Shown here: positions 43,352 through 52,648 of the stretch, in pieces
How the letters are laid out: every line of letters begins with the position of its first letter
Numbering within the stretch: position 1 is the stretch's first letter
NCBI GenBank assembly: GCA_964457755.1
Contig: CAYWGC010000011.1
Coordinates: 1-64,000, forward strand
Reading direction: 5' to 3'
DNA: 64,000 nt
Source of the DNA: Tharpella sp964457755
GTDB taxonomy: Bacteria > Desulfobacterota > Anaeroferrophillalia > Anaeroferrophillales > Tharpellaceae
Notes under the pieces: generated by a model
What the model saw: the letters and a program-made list of their open reading frames with translations, nothing else
Databases searched by the model: none
Told to the model about the DNA's origin: nothing
Program-made: the position numbers and the translations under genes

Positions 43352-45889
43352 TTAAACTATTCTCAGTATCCCCTCATATAGATAGTCACGCGTATTATTG
43401 TAGACATCACGGGGGTCAAGTTTGCGCCGCGCCAACTTTTGTGTCATCGCCGCAGCCGCCACGGCGGCCGCAACCTGTGGCGGCACCCGCAGGTCCATGG
43501 CTGCCGGAATGATCGTACCTTGGGCCAGATCTTCAGGACTGACCAGAGAGGCGATCGCATTGGCGGCCGCAATCTTCATGGCATCGTCGATCTGACGGCT
43601 GCGGACATCGAGCGCCCCCCTGAAAATGCCGGGAAAAGCCAGGGAGTTATTAACCTGGTTGGGAAAATCAGAACGACCGGTAGCTATCACCTTAGCTCCC
43701 GCCGCAGACGCCGCTTCCGGCATAATTTCCGGTATCGGATTTGAGAGTGCAAAAACTATCGGATCTCTGCCCATACTCTTGACCATCTCTTCAGAGATGG
43801 TTTTGGGTTGTGACAACCCAACTACGGCATCGGCCCCACTTAAGACCGAGGCCAGATCTCCTTTTAATTTTTCCGGATTAGTCAGCTGCGCCATCTCCTC
43901 CTTATAACGATTCATCCGTTTTTTGCGGCCGCCATAAATAGCACCGACCGTATCACACATAATGATATTTTTAATTCCGCCACTGAGCAGAAGTTTGGTC
44001 ACAGCAGTAGCTGCAGCTCCAGCGCCATTAACAACAACCTTAACCTCTTCAAGTTTCTTATCTACTATCTTGAGAGCATTGAGCATCCCAGCCAGCACAA
44101 TCACCGCTGTACCATGCTGATCATCATGGAAAACCGGAATATCTAGTTTTTCGCGTAGAATACGCTCTATCTCAAAGCAGCGAGGGGCGGAGATATCCTC
44201 AAGATTAATGCCGCCGAAAACCGGGGAGATGGCCTCAACCACGCGAACAATCTCGTCAACATCTTGAGTATCGATACAGATCGGCAGAGCCTCAACCCCG
44301 CCAAAAGTTTTAAAGAGAATTGCTTTACCTTCCATTACCGGAAGGGCTGCCCGAGGACCAATATTACCATAACCAAGCACCGCAGAACCATCAGAGACAA
44401 CCGCCACTAGATTACTTTTCACGGTCAGATCGTAAAGCTTATCGGGGTCAGCCATAATCAACTTAGTTGATTCCGAAACCCCGGCCGCCGAGTAGAGGAT
44501 CGAGGCCAGATGCTTATCCTTAACCGGGATCTTGGCTTCGATCTCAATAACGCCCATATAACGCTTATGAAGTTCCAAGGATTGTTCATCAAGGCTGACG
44601 GCGGTCTCTTTCCGACTCCCCTTACGCTCTAAAGGCGGCAAAATCGCGAGCTCTCCCTCATAAACATAACGCAATAATTTTGCCTTGATCTTCTCAGGAT
44701 CAACCGCTTTCCGGTTTACCCCGTCAGCAACGGCGGCCGCCGCCACCTGGCGGGCAATCTCCGGGGCCAGACTGAAATCAAAGAGCCGGGGTACAATATT
44801 TACTTCACTCAACAAATCTTCCGGAACATTCTCCTGCAAGGCCTTAACCGCCGCCATCTCCATCCCCCAGGTCACCTTCCAGGCGGCGGCATCAAGAGCC
44901 CCTCTGAAAAAACCAGGAAAAACCAAAGAAGAAGTAAGGTAATTAGGATAATCGATACTGCCGGTTGCAACAATAAAAGCCCCCGCCTTGCGGGCACTCA
45001 GGTAATCAATTTCTGGTTGCGGCAGGGCCAAAGCAAAAACGATCGGTTTAACAGCCATGGTTTTAATTATTTCCGGCTTTAATTGGCCACCACCTGAAAG
45101 ACCGATGAAAACGTCGGCCCCAGGCAAAACTTCTTCGAGCGAGCCCTTAAGGCAATCGCAATTTGTAATAAATGAGAGCTCTGCTTTAGCCCAGTTCATA
45201 TTGGAAGTCCGATGCCGGTAGATAGCCCCGGCCCGATCGCAAACCACGACCTCACCAGTTCCGAGACGGGCCAGACTACGGGCCAAGGCAATACCGGCGG
45301 CCCCGGCGCCGTTAATAACAACTTTAGAGGATGCAAGTTTTTTTCCAGCCACTTTGAGAGCGTTATTCAAGGCGGCTAAAATGACGATTGCCGAACCATG
45401 TTGATCGTTATGAAAAACCGGCAGGCGCACCGCTCGCCGCAGACGTTCGACAATCGCAAAACAATCAGGGGAGGCGATATCCTCAAGACAAATGCCACCC
45501 ATGGTCGGCGCCATGACGCGAACGATCTCAACAAACTCATCTGAAGTCTGGGCATCGATCGCCAACGGCAAGGCATCGATACCGGCAAAGCTTTTAAAAA
45601 AGACCGAGACCCCTTCTAGCATGGGGATCGATGCCGCAGCCCCCACCTTTCCAAGACCAAAAACTGCGGAGCCGTTGGAAAAGAGACCAACCGTGTTGGC
45701 TCGCATTGTATAGAGAAATGAGTCGGAAGGATTATCAGCAATCGCCTGACAACTACTGCCAACCCCTGGGGTATAGACCAGACTTAAAATCGAGGTATCC
45801 TTAATCGGGACCTTACTGCACACCCCGATCAAACCACGATATTTCTTTCTTAAAGCGAGAGATTTTTCTGCTACAGCCATTTTTTTCAA
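43352..45889 (-). CDS. Double-length malic enzyme (two fused malic-enzyme units)
   Basis: An 845-residue fusion of two complete malic-enzyme units (about 1-420 and 430-845), each near the length of a usual short bacterial enzyme. Malic enzyme oxidises and decarboxylates malate to pyruvate using NAD(P). Unit 1 keeps YTPGV with Tyr39, Lys99, E136-D137 and D162 but has FHNDQHGS instead of FHDDQHGT, LALP instead of SNP at residue 289 and TS instead of the paired Asn at 319-320. Unit 2 keeps Lys527, E564-D565, D589-D590, N717 and N747-N748, but its Tyr466 lies in an altered loop YSAAGV. The halves are thus complementary. Both have an NAD-type NGAGAA motif. The TTG at 45889 and the ATG at 45880 are both possible starts. 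It follows the TRAP genes after a hairpin. Confidence 0.88.
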   Translation of the reverse strand: MKKMAVAEKSLALRKKYRGLIGVCSKVPIKDTSILSLVYTPGVGSSCQAIADNPSDSFLYTMRANTVGLFSNGSAVFGLGKVGAAASIPMLEGVSVFFKSFAGIDALPLAIDAQTSDEFVEIVRVMAPTMGGICLEDIASPDCFAIVERLRRAVRLPVFHNDQHGSAIVILAALNNALKVAGKKLASSKVVINGAGAAGIALARSLARLGTGEVVVCDRAGAIYRHRTSNMNWAKAELSFITNCDCLKGSLEEVLPGADVFIGLSGGGQLKPEIIKTMAVKPIVFALALPQPEIDYLSARKAGAFIVATGSIDYPNYLTSSLVFPGFFRGALDAAAWKVTWGMEMAAVKALQENVPEDLLSEVNIVPRLFDFSLAPEIARQVAAAAVADGVNRKAVDPEKIKAKLLRYVYEGELAILPPLERKGSRKETAVSLDEQSLELHKRYMGVIEIEAKIPVKDKHLASILYSAAGVSESTKLIMADPDKLYDLTVKSNLVAVVSDGSAVLGYGNIGPRAALPVMEGKAILFKTFGGVEALPICIDTQDVDEIVRVVEAISPVFGGINLEDISAPRCFEIERILREKLDIPVFHDDQHGTAVIVLAGMLNALKIVDKKLEEVKVVVNGAGAAATAVTKLLLSGGIKNIIMCDTVGAIYGGRKKRMNRYKEEMAQLTNPEKLKGDLASVLSGADAVVGLSQPKTISEEMVKSMGRDPIVFALSNPIPEIMPEAASAAGAKVIATGRSDFPNQVNNSLAFPGIFRGALDVRSRQIDDAMKIAAANAIASLVSPEDLAQGTIIPAAMDLRVPPQVAAAVAAAAMTQKLARRKLDPRDVYNNTRDYLYEGILRIV

Positions 45890-45921
45890 CCTGATTTAAA
45901 AATAAAGATAAAAATAGACAA

Positions 45922-45962
45922 AACCAAGCCGCATCATAACAAAAAGATACGGCCTGGTTCCA
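45922..45962 (-). terminator. Probable terminator after dctM
   Basis: On the minus strand, AACCAGGCCGTATC pairs with GATGCGGCTTGGTT around a short loop, then TTTTGTC. It separates dctM from the malic enzyme gene and would partly insulate the two. Confidence 0.6.
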
Positions 45963-46011
45963 CCGGAAGTGGTGAAAATTATCAAACTTAGTAATTACTT
46001 AACAACTAATC

Positions 46012-46039
46012 GATTATTTTATACTGATTATTTTATACT
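46012..46039. repeat. Tandem 14-bp duplication over the dctM stop
   Basis: GATTATTTTATACT occurs twice in direct succession (46012-46025 and 46026-46039). The second copy includes part of the dctM stop codon. It is probably a replication-slippage duplication. Confidence 0.8.
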
Positions 46040-47435
46040 AATAACCCTTGAGGTGATCAATATACTCCGGCAAAAAGAGTGAAATCTGTGGAAAATAAGT
46101 TATTAATATCAGGAATATGACGAGAATCGAAAGCCACGGTAGAGCTGCCTTTAAGACCCATGCAAGATTATGACCAGTGATGCCGGACATAACAAAGAGA
46201 TTGAGACCTACCGGTGGCGTCACCATCCCGATCTCCATATTAACCACCATAATTACCCCCAAATGGATTGGATCAATCCCCAGTTTACGAGCAATCGGAA
46301 GAAGAATCGGGGCCATAATCAGGATAATTGCCGAAGGCTCCATAAAGTCTCCGGCAAGGATCAGGAAAACATTGACAACAATCAAAAATCCCCAAGCCGG
46401 AAGACCCCAGCCAACTATCATCTCGGCAAACATGTGGGGGATACGCTCCGTCGTCAAGACATGGGCAAAGAGCATTGCGTTGCCGATAATAAAGAGCAGC
46501 ATAATGGAGACCTTGGAGGAGTCCAGCAGCACCTTGCGCACATCGGGATGCGTAATAGAGCGCGGCATCGCCGCAACTGTAAGACGGAGATTACGAGTTA
46601 TCGCATTGCCCAACGACTCGTCCTTTTCGACCCAGACCACACCCTTCAAGGGCCCCATATCACGATAGACAAAAATCGCGATAAAAAAAGCATAAACAGC
46701 CGAAACCGCAGCCGCTTCGGTGGGGCTGGCAATACCACCATAGATCGAACCTAAGACGATGACAATCAGCATCAAACCCCAACCAGCGCTGAATCCGGAA
46801 CGTAAAAGGTTTCCGAACCCCACCCAGGGCTGAGCTGGAAGCTTCTTGAACCGAGCCACAACATAGATTACCACCATCAGGATTGAACCCATCATGAGAC
46901 CTGGCAGAAAACCGGCCATAAAAAGGCGGGCCGCTGACTCTTCGGTGGCAGCCGCATAAACCAGCATCACAATCGAAGGCGGAATCAAAATACCCAGGGT
47001 CCCGGCATTGGTAATGACGCCGGCCGCCATCGTCTCCGGGTAACCGGCCTTGACCATCCCGATAATAACAATCGAACCGATCGCCGCAACCGTAGCCGGT
47101 GAAGAGCCCGAAACTGCGGCAAAAATCATACAGGCAAGGACTGATGCCATAGCCAATCCGCCGCGAATCCAACCAACGCAATCGATGGCAAAATTAATGA
47201 TACGGGTGGCAACCCCGCCGGTCGAGAGAAAGGTTGAAGAAAGAATAAAGAAGGGGATCGCCAGCAAAGTATAGTGTTCCGACTGGGACTCAAAAAACTT
47301 CAAGGCAATTGATGCCAGTGAATCACTGGAAAAAAAGAGAATCGTCGTGATACTGGAGAGACCGAGTGCAAAAGCGATCGGCATTCCGGCAAACAAACAG
47401 AGAAAAAGAATAAAGAAAAGGGCTGCAGTGGTCAT
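46038..47435 (-). CDS. dctM: TRAP transporter large permease subunit
   Basis: A 465-residue polytopic inner-membrane protein with about 12 hydrophobic segments, the DctM subunit that forms the sodium-coupled path of a tripartite ATP-independent transporter. FALGLSSITTILFF, MVKAGYPETMAAGVITNAG, TLGILIPPSIVMLVYA and the family end VGLNLFVMSGITG are typical. The region AAAVSAVYAFFIAIFVYRDMGPLKGVVWVEKDE is a cytoplasmic loop longer than usual. It overlaps dctQ by 4 bp and completes the dctP-dctQ-dctM set. With a DctB-like sensor upstream, C4-dicarboxylates are the likely substrates. Confidence 0.93.
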   Translation of the reverse strand: MTTAALFFILFLCLFAGMPIAFALGLSSITTILFFSSDSLASIALKFFESQSEHYTLLAIPFFILSSTFLSTGGVATRIINFAIDCVGWIRGGLAMASVLACMIFAAVSGSSPATVAAIGSIVIIGMVKAGYPETMAAGVITNAGTLGILIPPSIVMLVYAAATEESAARLFMAGFLPGLMMGSILMVVIYVVARFKKLPAQPWVGFGNLLRSGFSAGWGLMLIVIVLGSIYGGIASPTEAAAVSAVYAFFIAIFVYRDMGPLKGVVWVEKDESLGNAITRNLRLTVAAMPRSITHPDVRKVLLDSSKVSIMLLFIIGNAMLFAHVLTTERIPHMFAEMIVGWGLPAWGFLIVVNVFLILAGDFMEPSAIILIMAPILLPIARKLGIDPIHLGVIMVVNMEIGMVTPPVGLNLFVMSGITGHNLAWVLKAALPWLSILVIFLILITYFPQISLFLPEYIDHLKGY

Positions 47436-48013
47436 ACCGTATCACCCCCTTTAACAACAGTCTGGCCCGATATCTCCTGAGCTAGATGCAGACTCTCTTT
47501 AGCCTCATCTGCAAGTCTAAAACCGTCTACCTTACCCGTATAAACTTCCCACAAAAGCTGTAACAAACGCCAAGCCAGCATGACCATCCCGAGCAATAGA
47601 ATACTGTGCGCCAGCCATTTCGGAACCGGCAGGTCCTCCATTTCGATACCAATCATATGGATCTTTTCAAGATAGACCCAAGAACCTTTGATAAAAAGAC
47701 CACAGTAGACCAGACAACTAATTACCGCACAAAGGCTGACCAGGCGATGCAACTTGTCGGGCAGCATCTTGACAAAGGTATCGACCCCAATATGGGAACC
47801 AACCTTGATTCCGTAGGAAGCCCCAAAGAGGACCATCCAGGCAGAAAGATGCAAAGTCAGCTCCTCAATCCACATGAACCCAATGCCGAAACCAAAACGC
47901 AAAACCACCTCAACAAAAACAAGGAGGGTCGCGGCTGCCAAGAGCAAACAGATTACCGTCTCTTCCAGGCTGCTGACAATACGGCTAAACATAGAAAACC
48001 CCAACTCCGGCAA
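47432..48013 (-). CDS. dctQ: TRAP transporter small permease subunit
   Basis: A 193-residue inner-membrane protein with four hydrophobic segments, typical of DctQ, which joins the large permease. FGIGFMWIEELTLHLSAWMVLFGASYGIKVGSHIGVD contains the conserved WxEE and HIxVD features (shown in parts: GFMWIEELTLHLSAW, GSHIGVDTFVKML). The C-terminal 45 residues are hydrophilic and longer than average. It is separated from dctP by a terminator-like hairpin and overlaps dctM by 4 bp. Confidence 0.9.
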   Translation of the reverse strand: MPELGFSMFSRIVSSLEETVICLLLAAATLLVFVEVVLRFGFGIGFMWIEELTLHLSAWMVLFGASYGIKVGSHIGVDTFVKMLPDKLHRLVSLCAVISCLVYCGLFIKGSWVYLEKIHMIGIEMEDLPVPKWLAHSILLLGMVMLAWRLLQLLWEVYTGKVDGFRLADEAKESLHLAQEISGQTVVKGGDTV

Positions 48014-48030
48014 AACCCGGCTTAAAAAAC

Positions 48031-48066
48031 AAAAAAATCACGGGCCCCAATTTAGAAGCCCGTGAA
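48031..48066 (-). terminator. Terminator-like hairpin between dctP and dctQ
   Basis: TCACGGGC pairs with GCCCGTGA around a 12-nt loop and is followed by a T-run on the minus strand. It lies between the dctP stop and the dctQ start, so partial termination would give more binding protein than permease. Confidence 0.8.
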
Positions 48067-48089
48067 ATCAATCAAAGCAATCTATCTAT

Positions 48090-49085
48090 CTACTTGTTAG
48101 CAGCTATCGCAGCATCAATATAATCTTTACCAATCTGACCTTCAAATTTCTTCCAGACCGGTTTCATCTTCTCAACCCACATCTGGCGCTCAGCGTCAGT
48201 AAGCTCGATAACTTCGGAACGTTTGGAATCAATAATTTTTTGACGATCTTCAATAGATTTCTTAGCTGCAACCGTATTACCGAAAGCGATCGCTTCATCC
48301 AAAGAACTTTTGATCCCTTTCCGCAGCTCATCCGACAGACCCATCCAAAACTCAACCGGAGTAATAACCATATAATCAAGCAGACCATGGTTTGATTCCG
48401 TAATATAGGGCTGAACTTCAAAAAATTTCTTGGAGTAGATATTGGACCAAGTGTTCTCCTGCCCATCAATGGCTTTGGTCTGTAAAAGGGTAAAAACTTC
48501 GGAAAAAGGCTTTTTCAACGGCATCGCATCGACTGCTTTAAACTGGGCCGCCAGAACATCAGAACTCATGATCCGGAATTTTTTCTTACTCGCATCAGCC
48601 GGAACCCTAAGTGGTGAACTGGCTGACAACTGCTTAAGACCATTATGCAGATAACCAAGACCAATGAGTCCTTTACTTTTCAAAGACATCAACATCTTCT
48701 GTCCGTAAGGGCCATCCTGGAAGGTACTAACCGCAGCCATATCTTTAAAGAGAAAAGGCAGGTCGTAGAGTTGCAGGACCTTGGTATATTTTTTAAATTT
48801 TGAGAGCGCCGGACACGCCAATTGAACATCTCCCAAGAGCATTGCTTCAAGAACTTTGTTGTCACCAAAAAGTTGAGAATTAGGGAAAACCTCAACTTCA
48901 ACTTTGCCAGGCAGACGTTTTTCAACAAGCTCTTTAAACTTGTTTGCCATCTGACCCTTCGGAGTGTTTTCGGCAACCACGTGCGAAAATTTAATGACAA
49001 CAGGATCCGCGACCGAGACTGTCGCGAATGCCATCAAAGCCACGGCCACCACCAGACTGAACACTAAAAGTCTACTTTTTTTCAT
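48090..49085 (-). CDS. dctP: TRAP transporter solute-binding protein
   Basis: A 331-residue periplasmic binding protein with a signal peptide (LLVFSLVVAVALMAFATVSVA). VIKFSHVVAENTPKGQMANKF, the strand VEVEVFPNSQLFGDN and the conserved region FRIMSSDVLAAQFKAVDAMP, then TKAIDGQENTWSNIY, are DctP-family features; R of FRIM is the family's carboxylate-binding arginine position. The ligand is expected to be malate, fumarate, succinate or a similar acid. The gene is downstream of a two-component system and upstream of dctQM. A strong hairpin follows the gene. Confidence 0.93.
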   Translation of the reverse strand: MKKSRLLVFSLVVAVALMAFATVSVADPVVIKFSHVVAENTPKGQMANKFKELVEKRLPGKVEVEVFPNSQLFGDNKVLEAMLLGDVQLACPALSKFKKYTKVLQLYDLPFLFKDMAAVSTFQDGPYGQKMLMSLKSKGLIGLGYLHNGLKQLSASSPLRVPADASKKKFRIMSSDVLAAQFKAVDAMPLKKPFSEVFTLLQTKAIDGQENTWSNIYSKKFFEVQPYITESNHGLLDYMVITPVEFWMGLSDELRKGIKSSLDEAIAFGNTVAAKKSIEDRQKIIDSKRSEVIELTDAERQMWVEKMKPVWKKFEGQIGKDYIDAAIAANK

Positions 49086-49257
49086 CTTTCTGCTCCCATC
49101 AACTTAAAGAAGGTTTACTTCACAATGCCGCCACCATAAACGAGCATCAATAAAACCTAGTTTCATTAAGTCAGTCTAATAACAAATATCAACCCTGCTA
49201 AACAAGTCGACAATTTCTGAAAGTCTTGTAAGAATTTTTTTTACAAAAAGGGTGAGT

Positions 49258-49896
49258 TCAGGGTTCGATAAGGTGATTTTGCATGGCAAAACGAGATAGT
49301 TCGGCGTTATTGCGCAGATTCAGTTTTTTCAACAGACGAGAACGGTAGGTGTCGACGGTTTTAACGCTGATATGGTAGGCATCGGCAATTTCATGATTGG
49401 TCTGTCCCAGAGCCAGCTGCCGAAGAACCTGCAACTCCCGGGTTGACAGTGAATCGAGGGGAGATCTTCCACTGACTCCTTTAGCCAGCCTTAAAGCCAG
49501 CATCTCCACCGCTTCTTCTGTCAAATAACGAGCCCCACCATAGACTTTACGAATCGCCGAAACCAGCTGTTCCGGGGCTGAACGCTTCGTCACATAACCC
49601 ATAACCCCGACCTCGACGGCCCGAATTACATACTGCTCCTCTTCATGCATGGTCAGGATAATAATCGGCAATGCCGGATAAGTTGCCAACAATTGCGCCG
49701 CCACCTCAAGCCCATCGAGACCCGGCATCGAGATATCGATAACTGCCACATCTGGCGGCGACTTTAAAGCCAGACGCACAGCTTCGCGCCCATCACAGGC
49801 CTCGGCCACGACCTCGATATCACCGCTTTCTTCAACAATCCGGGCCAAACCGGCCCGGACAATCGCATGATCATCAGCCAGGAGTACTTTTATCAT
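49258..49896 (-). CDS. NarL/LuxR-family response regulator
   Basis: A 212-residue regulator with an intact receiver (LLADDHAIVRAG, phosphorylation site D54 in VAVIDISMPGLDG, conserved Lys in YVTKRSAPEQL) and a C-terminal LuxR helix-turn-helix (LSTRELQVLRQLALGQTNHEIADAYHISVKTVDTY, given in parts: LSTRELQVLRQLALGQTN, EIADAYHISVKTVDTY). It overlaps the sensor kinase gene by 4 bp and lies just upstream of dctP, so it probably activates the TRAP genes in response to dicarboxylate. Confidence 0.93.
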   Translation of the reverse strand: MIKVLLADDHAIVRAGLARIVEESGDIEVVAEACDGREAVRLALKSPPDVAVIDISMPGLDGLEVAAQLLATYPALPIIILTMHEEEQYVIRAVEVGVMGYVTKRSAPEQLVSAIRKVYGGARYLTEEAVEMLALRLAKGVSGRSPLDSLSTRELQVLRQLALGQTNHEIADAYHISVKTVDTYRSRLLKKLNLRNNAELSRFAMQNHLIEP

Positions 49897-52004
49897 GAGT
49901 TATCATCCCAATTTAAAGGAGTAGTAAAGACAACCTTGGATCCCTGACCAGACTCTGAAAAAACCTCAAGGGAACCACCGACCAGAGCAGCCCTTTCGCG
50001 CATCCCCGCGACTCCAAGCCCGGCTGTTTCCGGCAATTGTTCCAGGGTAAAACCGCAGCCATCGTCCTCGATAACAACGCTGAGTAAAGATTTTTCGACT
50101 GCCAGAGAGATGGTCACCTGATCAGCCTTTGCATGGCGGGCAATATTGGTCAAGGCTTCCTGCGCTATACGATATGCCGCAGTCGCCAGAACCTCACTTA
50201 AATGAGGTATCGCGCCATCTGATTTGAAGGCACAAGTAATCCCGAGCCGCCGTTCAAAATCGGCCGCATACCACTCTAAGGCTTCAACCAGACCCAGATC
50301 ATCAAGAATACCGGGCCGCAAGCGCAGAGCAATACTCCTGACCTCGTCAATCGTATCGTCAATCAAAAAACCCATCATCGAGGCCCGATCAGCGGCTTTT
50401 GCATCATGCGGACGTAATCTTTCCGCCAACCAGACCGTCTCTATCCGCAAAGCGGTGAGAACCTGACCGAGCTCATCATGCAGCCCTCGGGCGATGGCAG
50501 CCCGCTCCTTCTCTTGGCCCGCCATAATGCTGCCTGAAAGACGCTGTAATTCAGCCGTTCTTTTTTGCACCTGACACTCCAGATCTCGGGTATAAAGACT
50601 AAGTTTTTCCTGGGCCTGTTTAAGAGCCTCCTCAGCTTTTTTATGGTCACTTATATCGATCGAAACCGCTAACGAACGAACAATCACCCCATCTTGATCG
50701 CGATCACCAATCGCCGAAAGCAGAACATCCATCAAAGTCCCATCTTTACAAAGATATTGATAAGCGATATCTTTACAGAATCCAATACGAAAAAACTCCG
50801 GTAAAACCTCTTCCTGAGCATAACGTCCTGAGTCAGGTGTCAGAAAATCGAGCAACGGCTTACCAACCACCTCATCCCGCCCATACCCCAAGACCTCAAG
50901 CCAGTGATCACTGACGCTAACCAGACATCCAGAGAGGTTGATTGAGTGGAGCATGGCCGGCGTATTATGATAGATCGAACGGTAGCGCTCTTCACTCTCC
51001 CGCAAAGCCTGTTCGATATTCTTGCGCTGAAAAATCTCAACACTGGCTTTACGATAGAGGAAAAAGACGGCAAAAGCAACAAGGATGCAAAGGGTTATCA
51101 CCGTCGGTACGGTAACTCGAACCAGAGGGTCAATAACGACCTTGTAAATCGCCTTAAGACTGCGCAGATGAACGACATGCCAACCCGGAAAACCATCGAT
51201 CTCTAAACGGTTAACAAAATATCTATTACCATCTTTATCGATCGCATAGTGTTCACCATCCTGCTGCAAACCAGTCCAGGTCCAGGGCCCGCGACCAAAC
51301 TGACGGGATTCGACGAGCCCACGCTGTTCCCGCTCAGAACATTGCCAGAGCAGTTGAAAGAGCCAGGCTTTACGATTAGCAATAAAAATCAAACCGTGAG
51401 GATCGGTGACCACGACGATCTCATCCCGACTCTGACCCAGTTTTTTCTCAATCTGCTCAAGTGATGCCTTGATAACCGCAACGCCCGACGGCAACTCCCC
51501 CGAGTTCGTAAACACCGGATAACTGCAATAGACCCCCCGTTTACCAGAAGTCGTGCCCAGCGCTAGGTAGGATGCCGCAACCCCATCTACAGCCCCCTGA
51601 AAATAGGGACGGAAAGCAAAATTTTTACCTACAAAACTATCACTTTCATGACGATTACTGGAAGCAATCGTAACCCCGTCATAATTCATCAGATAGCAGA
51701 CATCAGCCCTTAAAGTACTCTTGAAATGATCCAGCAAAGTATTGGTTTGAAACTCTGCCTCAGCTCCACCATCATGCAAAAATTCAACTAACTGCGGCAT
51801 ACCGGCCAGGGTCCGAACCGGTTTGATATTTTCCGAAAGAAAAGTGGAAAGATTTTTCTGGGTAATTTCAACCCGGGTAACGGCTTGGTGCTCAGCTTCT
51901 TTAAAAGCCGCTTTTTTCAAAGAGGTGTAATAAAGATAGCCTCCGGTTGCCGCCGACAGGAAAGCGAGCAGAGATAAAACAAGAAAGATTAGACGCAGTT
52001 TCAT
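49893..52004 (-). CDS. Membrane sensor histidine kinase, DctB-like Cache sensor
   Basis: A 703-residue kinase. N-terminal membrane segment at 4-26, an extracytoplasmic Cache-type sensor with SNRHESDSFVGKNFAFRPYF and GVAASYLALGTTSGKRGVY, which match the ligand-binding pattern of DctB/DctS C4-dicarboxylate sensors, then a second membrane segment near 290-315. A PAS domain follows (LRESEERYRSIYHNTPAML), then a HisKA_3 dimerisation helix with H509 in ARGLHDELGQVLTALR and a HATPase domain (LTNIARHAKADQVTI, VIEDDGCGFT). The HisKA_3 type pairs with NarL-type regulators, and the adjacent regulator is exactly that type. It is the top gene of the block with dctP, dctQ and dctM. Confidence 0.9.
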   Translation of the reverse strand: MKLRLIFLVLSLLAFLSAATGGYLYYTSLKKAAFKEAEHQAVTRVEITQKNLSTFLSENIKPVRTLAGMPQLVEFLHDGGAEAEFQTNTLLDHFKSTLRADVCYLMNYDGVTIASSNRHESDSFVGKNFAFRPYFQGAVDGVAASYLALGTTSGKRGVYCSYPVFTNSGELPSGVAVIKASLEQIEKKLGQSRDEIVVVTDPHGLIFIANRKAWLFQLLWQCSEREQRGLVESRQFGRGPWTWTGLQQDGEHYAIDKDGNRYFVNRLEIDGFPGWHVVHLRSLKAIYKVVIDPLVRVTVPTVITLCILVAFAVFFLYRKASVEIFQRKNIEQALRESEERYRSIYHNTPAMLHSINLSGCLVSVSDHWLEVLGYGRDEVVGKPLLDFLTPDSGRYAQEEVLPEFFRIGFCKDIAYQYLCKDGTLMDVLLSAIGDRDQDGVIVRSLAVSIDISDHKKAEEALKQAQEKLSLYTRDLECQVQKRTAELQRLSGSIMAGQEKERAAIARGLHDELGQVLTALRIETVWLAERLRPHDAKAADRASMMGFLIDDTIDEVRSIALRLRPGILDDLGLVEALEWYAADFERRLGITCAFKSDGAIPHLSEVLATAAYRIAQEALTNIARHAKADQVTISLAVEKSLLSVVIEDDGCGFTLEQLPETAGLGVAGMRERAALVGGSLEVFSESGQGSKVVFTTPLNWDDNS

Positions 52005-52123
52005 TTAAGAGAAGATCTCAGATGACAATTGATTTTTTCTATAAACTAGACTAGAAAGCTGTGCCGACAAGAAGTAACATGGGCAAACATGCCTGTCAAC
52101 TACAACACTGTGAAACATATCTT

Positions 52124-52648
52124 ATGAAAAAAGTTCCTCTCTTAGGTTTTATCGGGCACAGCAACAGCGGAAAAACAACCATACTGACAGCTCTGATTGC
52201 TGCCCTGAACGCTCAGGGCCTGAAGGTCGGCGCTGTCAAACACCATCACCGTTCATTTAACATTGATCACGAGGGCAAGGACAGTCACCGCTTCACCTTG
52301 GCCGGAGCCCAAAAAACCATTATCACCGGACCTCAACAAACTGCTCTGGTTGAGAAAACCCGTGAGCAATCATCCCTTGATGAGTTGGCCGTAAACTACC
52401 TTCAGGATCTTGACCTGATCCTGGTTGAAGGCTTTAAAAAAAGCTCGATCCCCAAAATCGAAGTCCAGCGCCAGGCCCTCGACCTGCCCCTGCTGAGCCG
52501 GGGAGAGCATCACGATTCTAATCTGATTGCGGTAATCAGCGACGACCCGCAATCCCTCGATGTCCCACTCTTTGAACCTCAGGATATTGCCGCTATAAAC
52601 ATTTTTATCTGCAAATATTTTACCCTGAGCCCAACCCCGCAACCATGA
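52124..52648 (+). CDS. mobB: Molybdopterin-guanine dinucleotide biosynthesis protein B
   Basis: A P-loop GTPase-like protein that assists molybdenum cofactor synthesis. Walker A is GHSNSGKTTILTAL, followed by VGAVKHHHRSFNIDHEGKDS and LDLILVEGFKKSSIPKIEV, all family marks. I use the ATG at 52124 (174 residues), where the family begins; a GTG at 52061 would add 21 residues with no domain match, and neither has a strong ribosome site. It overlaps mobA by 4 bp. Its presence implies molybdo- or tungsto-enzymes such as formate dehydrogenase elsewhere. Confidence 0.88.
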   Translation: MKKVPLLGFIGHSNSGKTTILTALIAALNAQGLKVGAVKHHHRSFNIDHEGKDSHRFTLAGAQKTIITGPQQTALVEKTREQSSLDELAVNYLQDLDLILVEGFKKSSIPKIEVQRQALDLPLLSRGEHHDSNLIAVISDDPQSLDVPLFEPQDIAAINIFICKYFTLSPTPQP

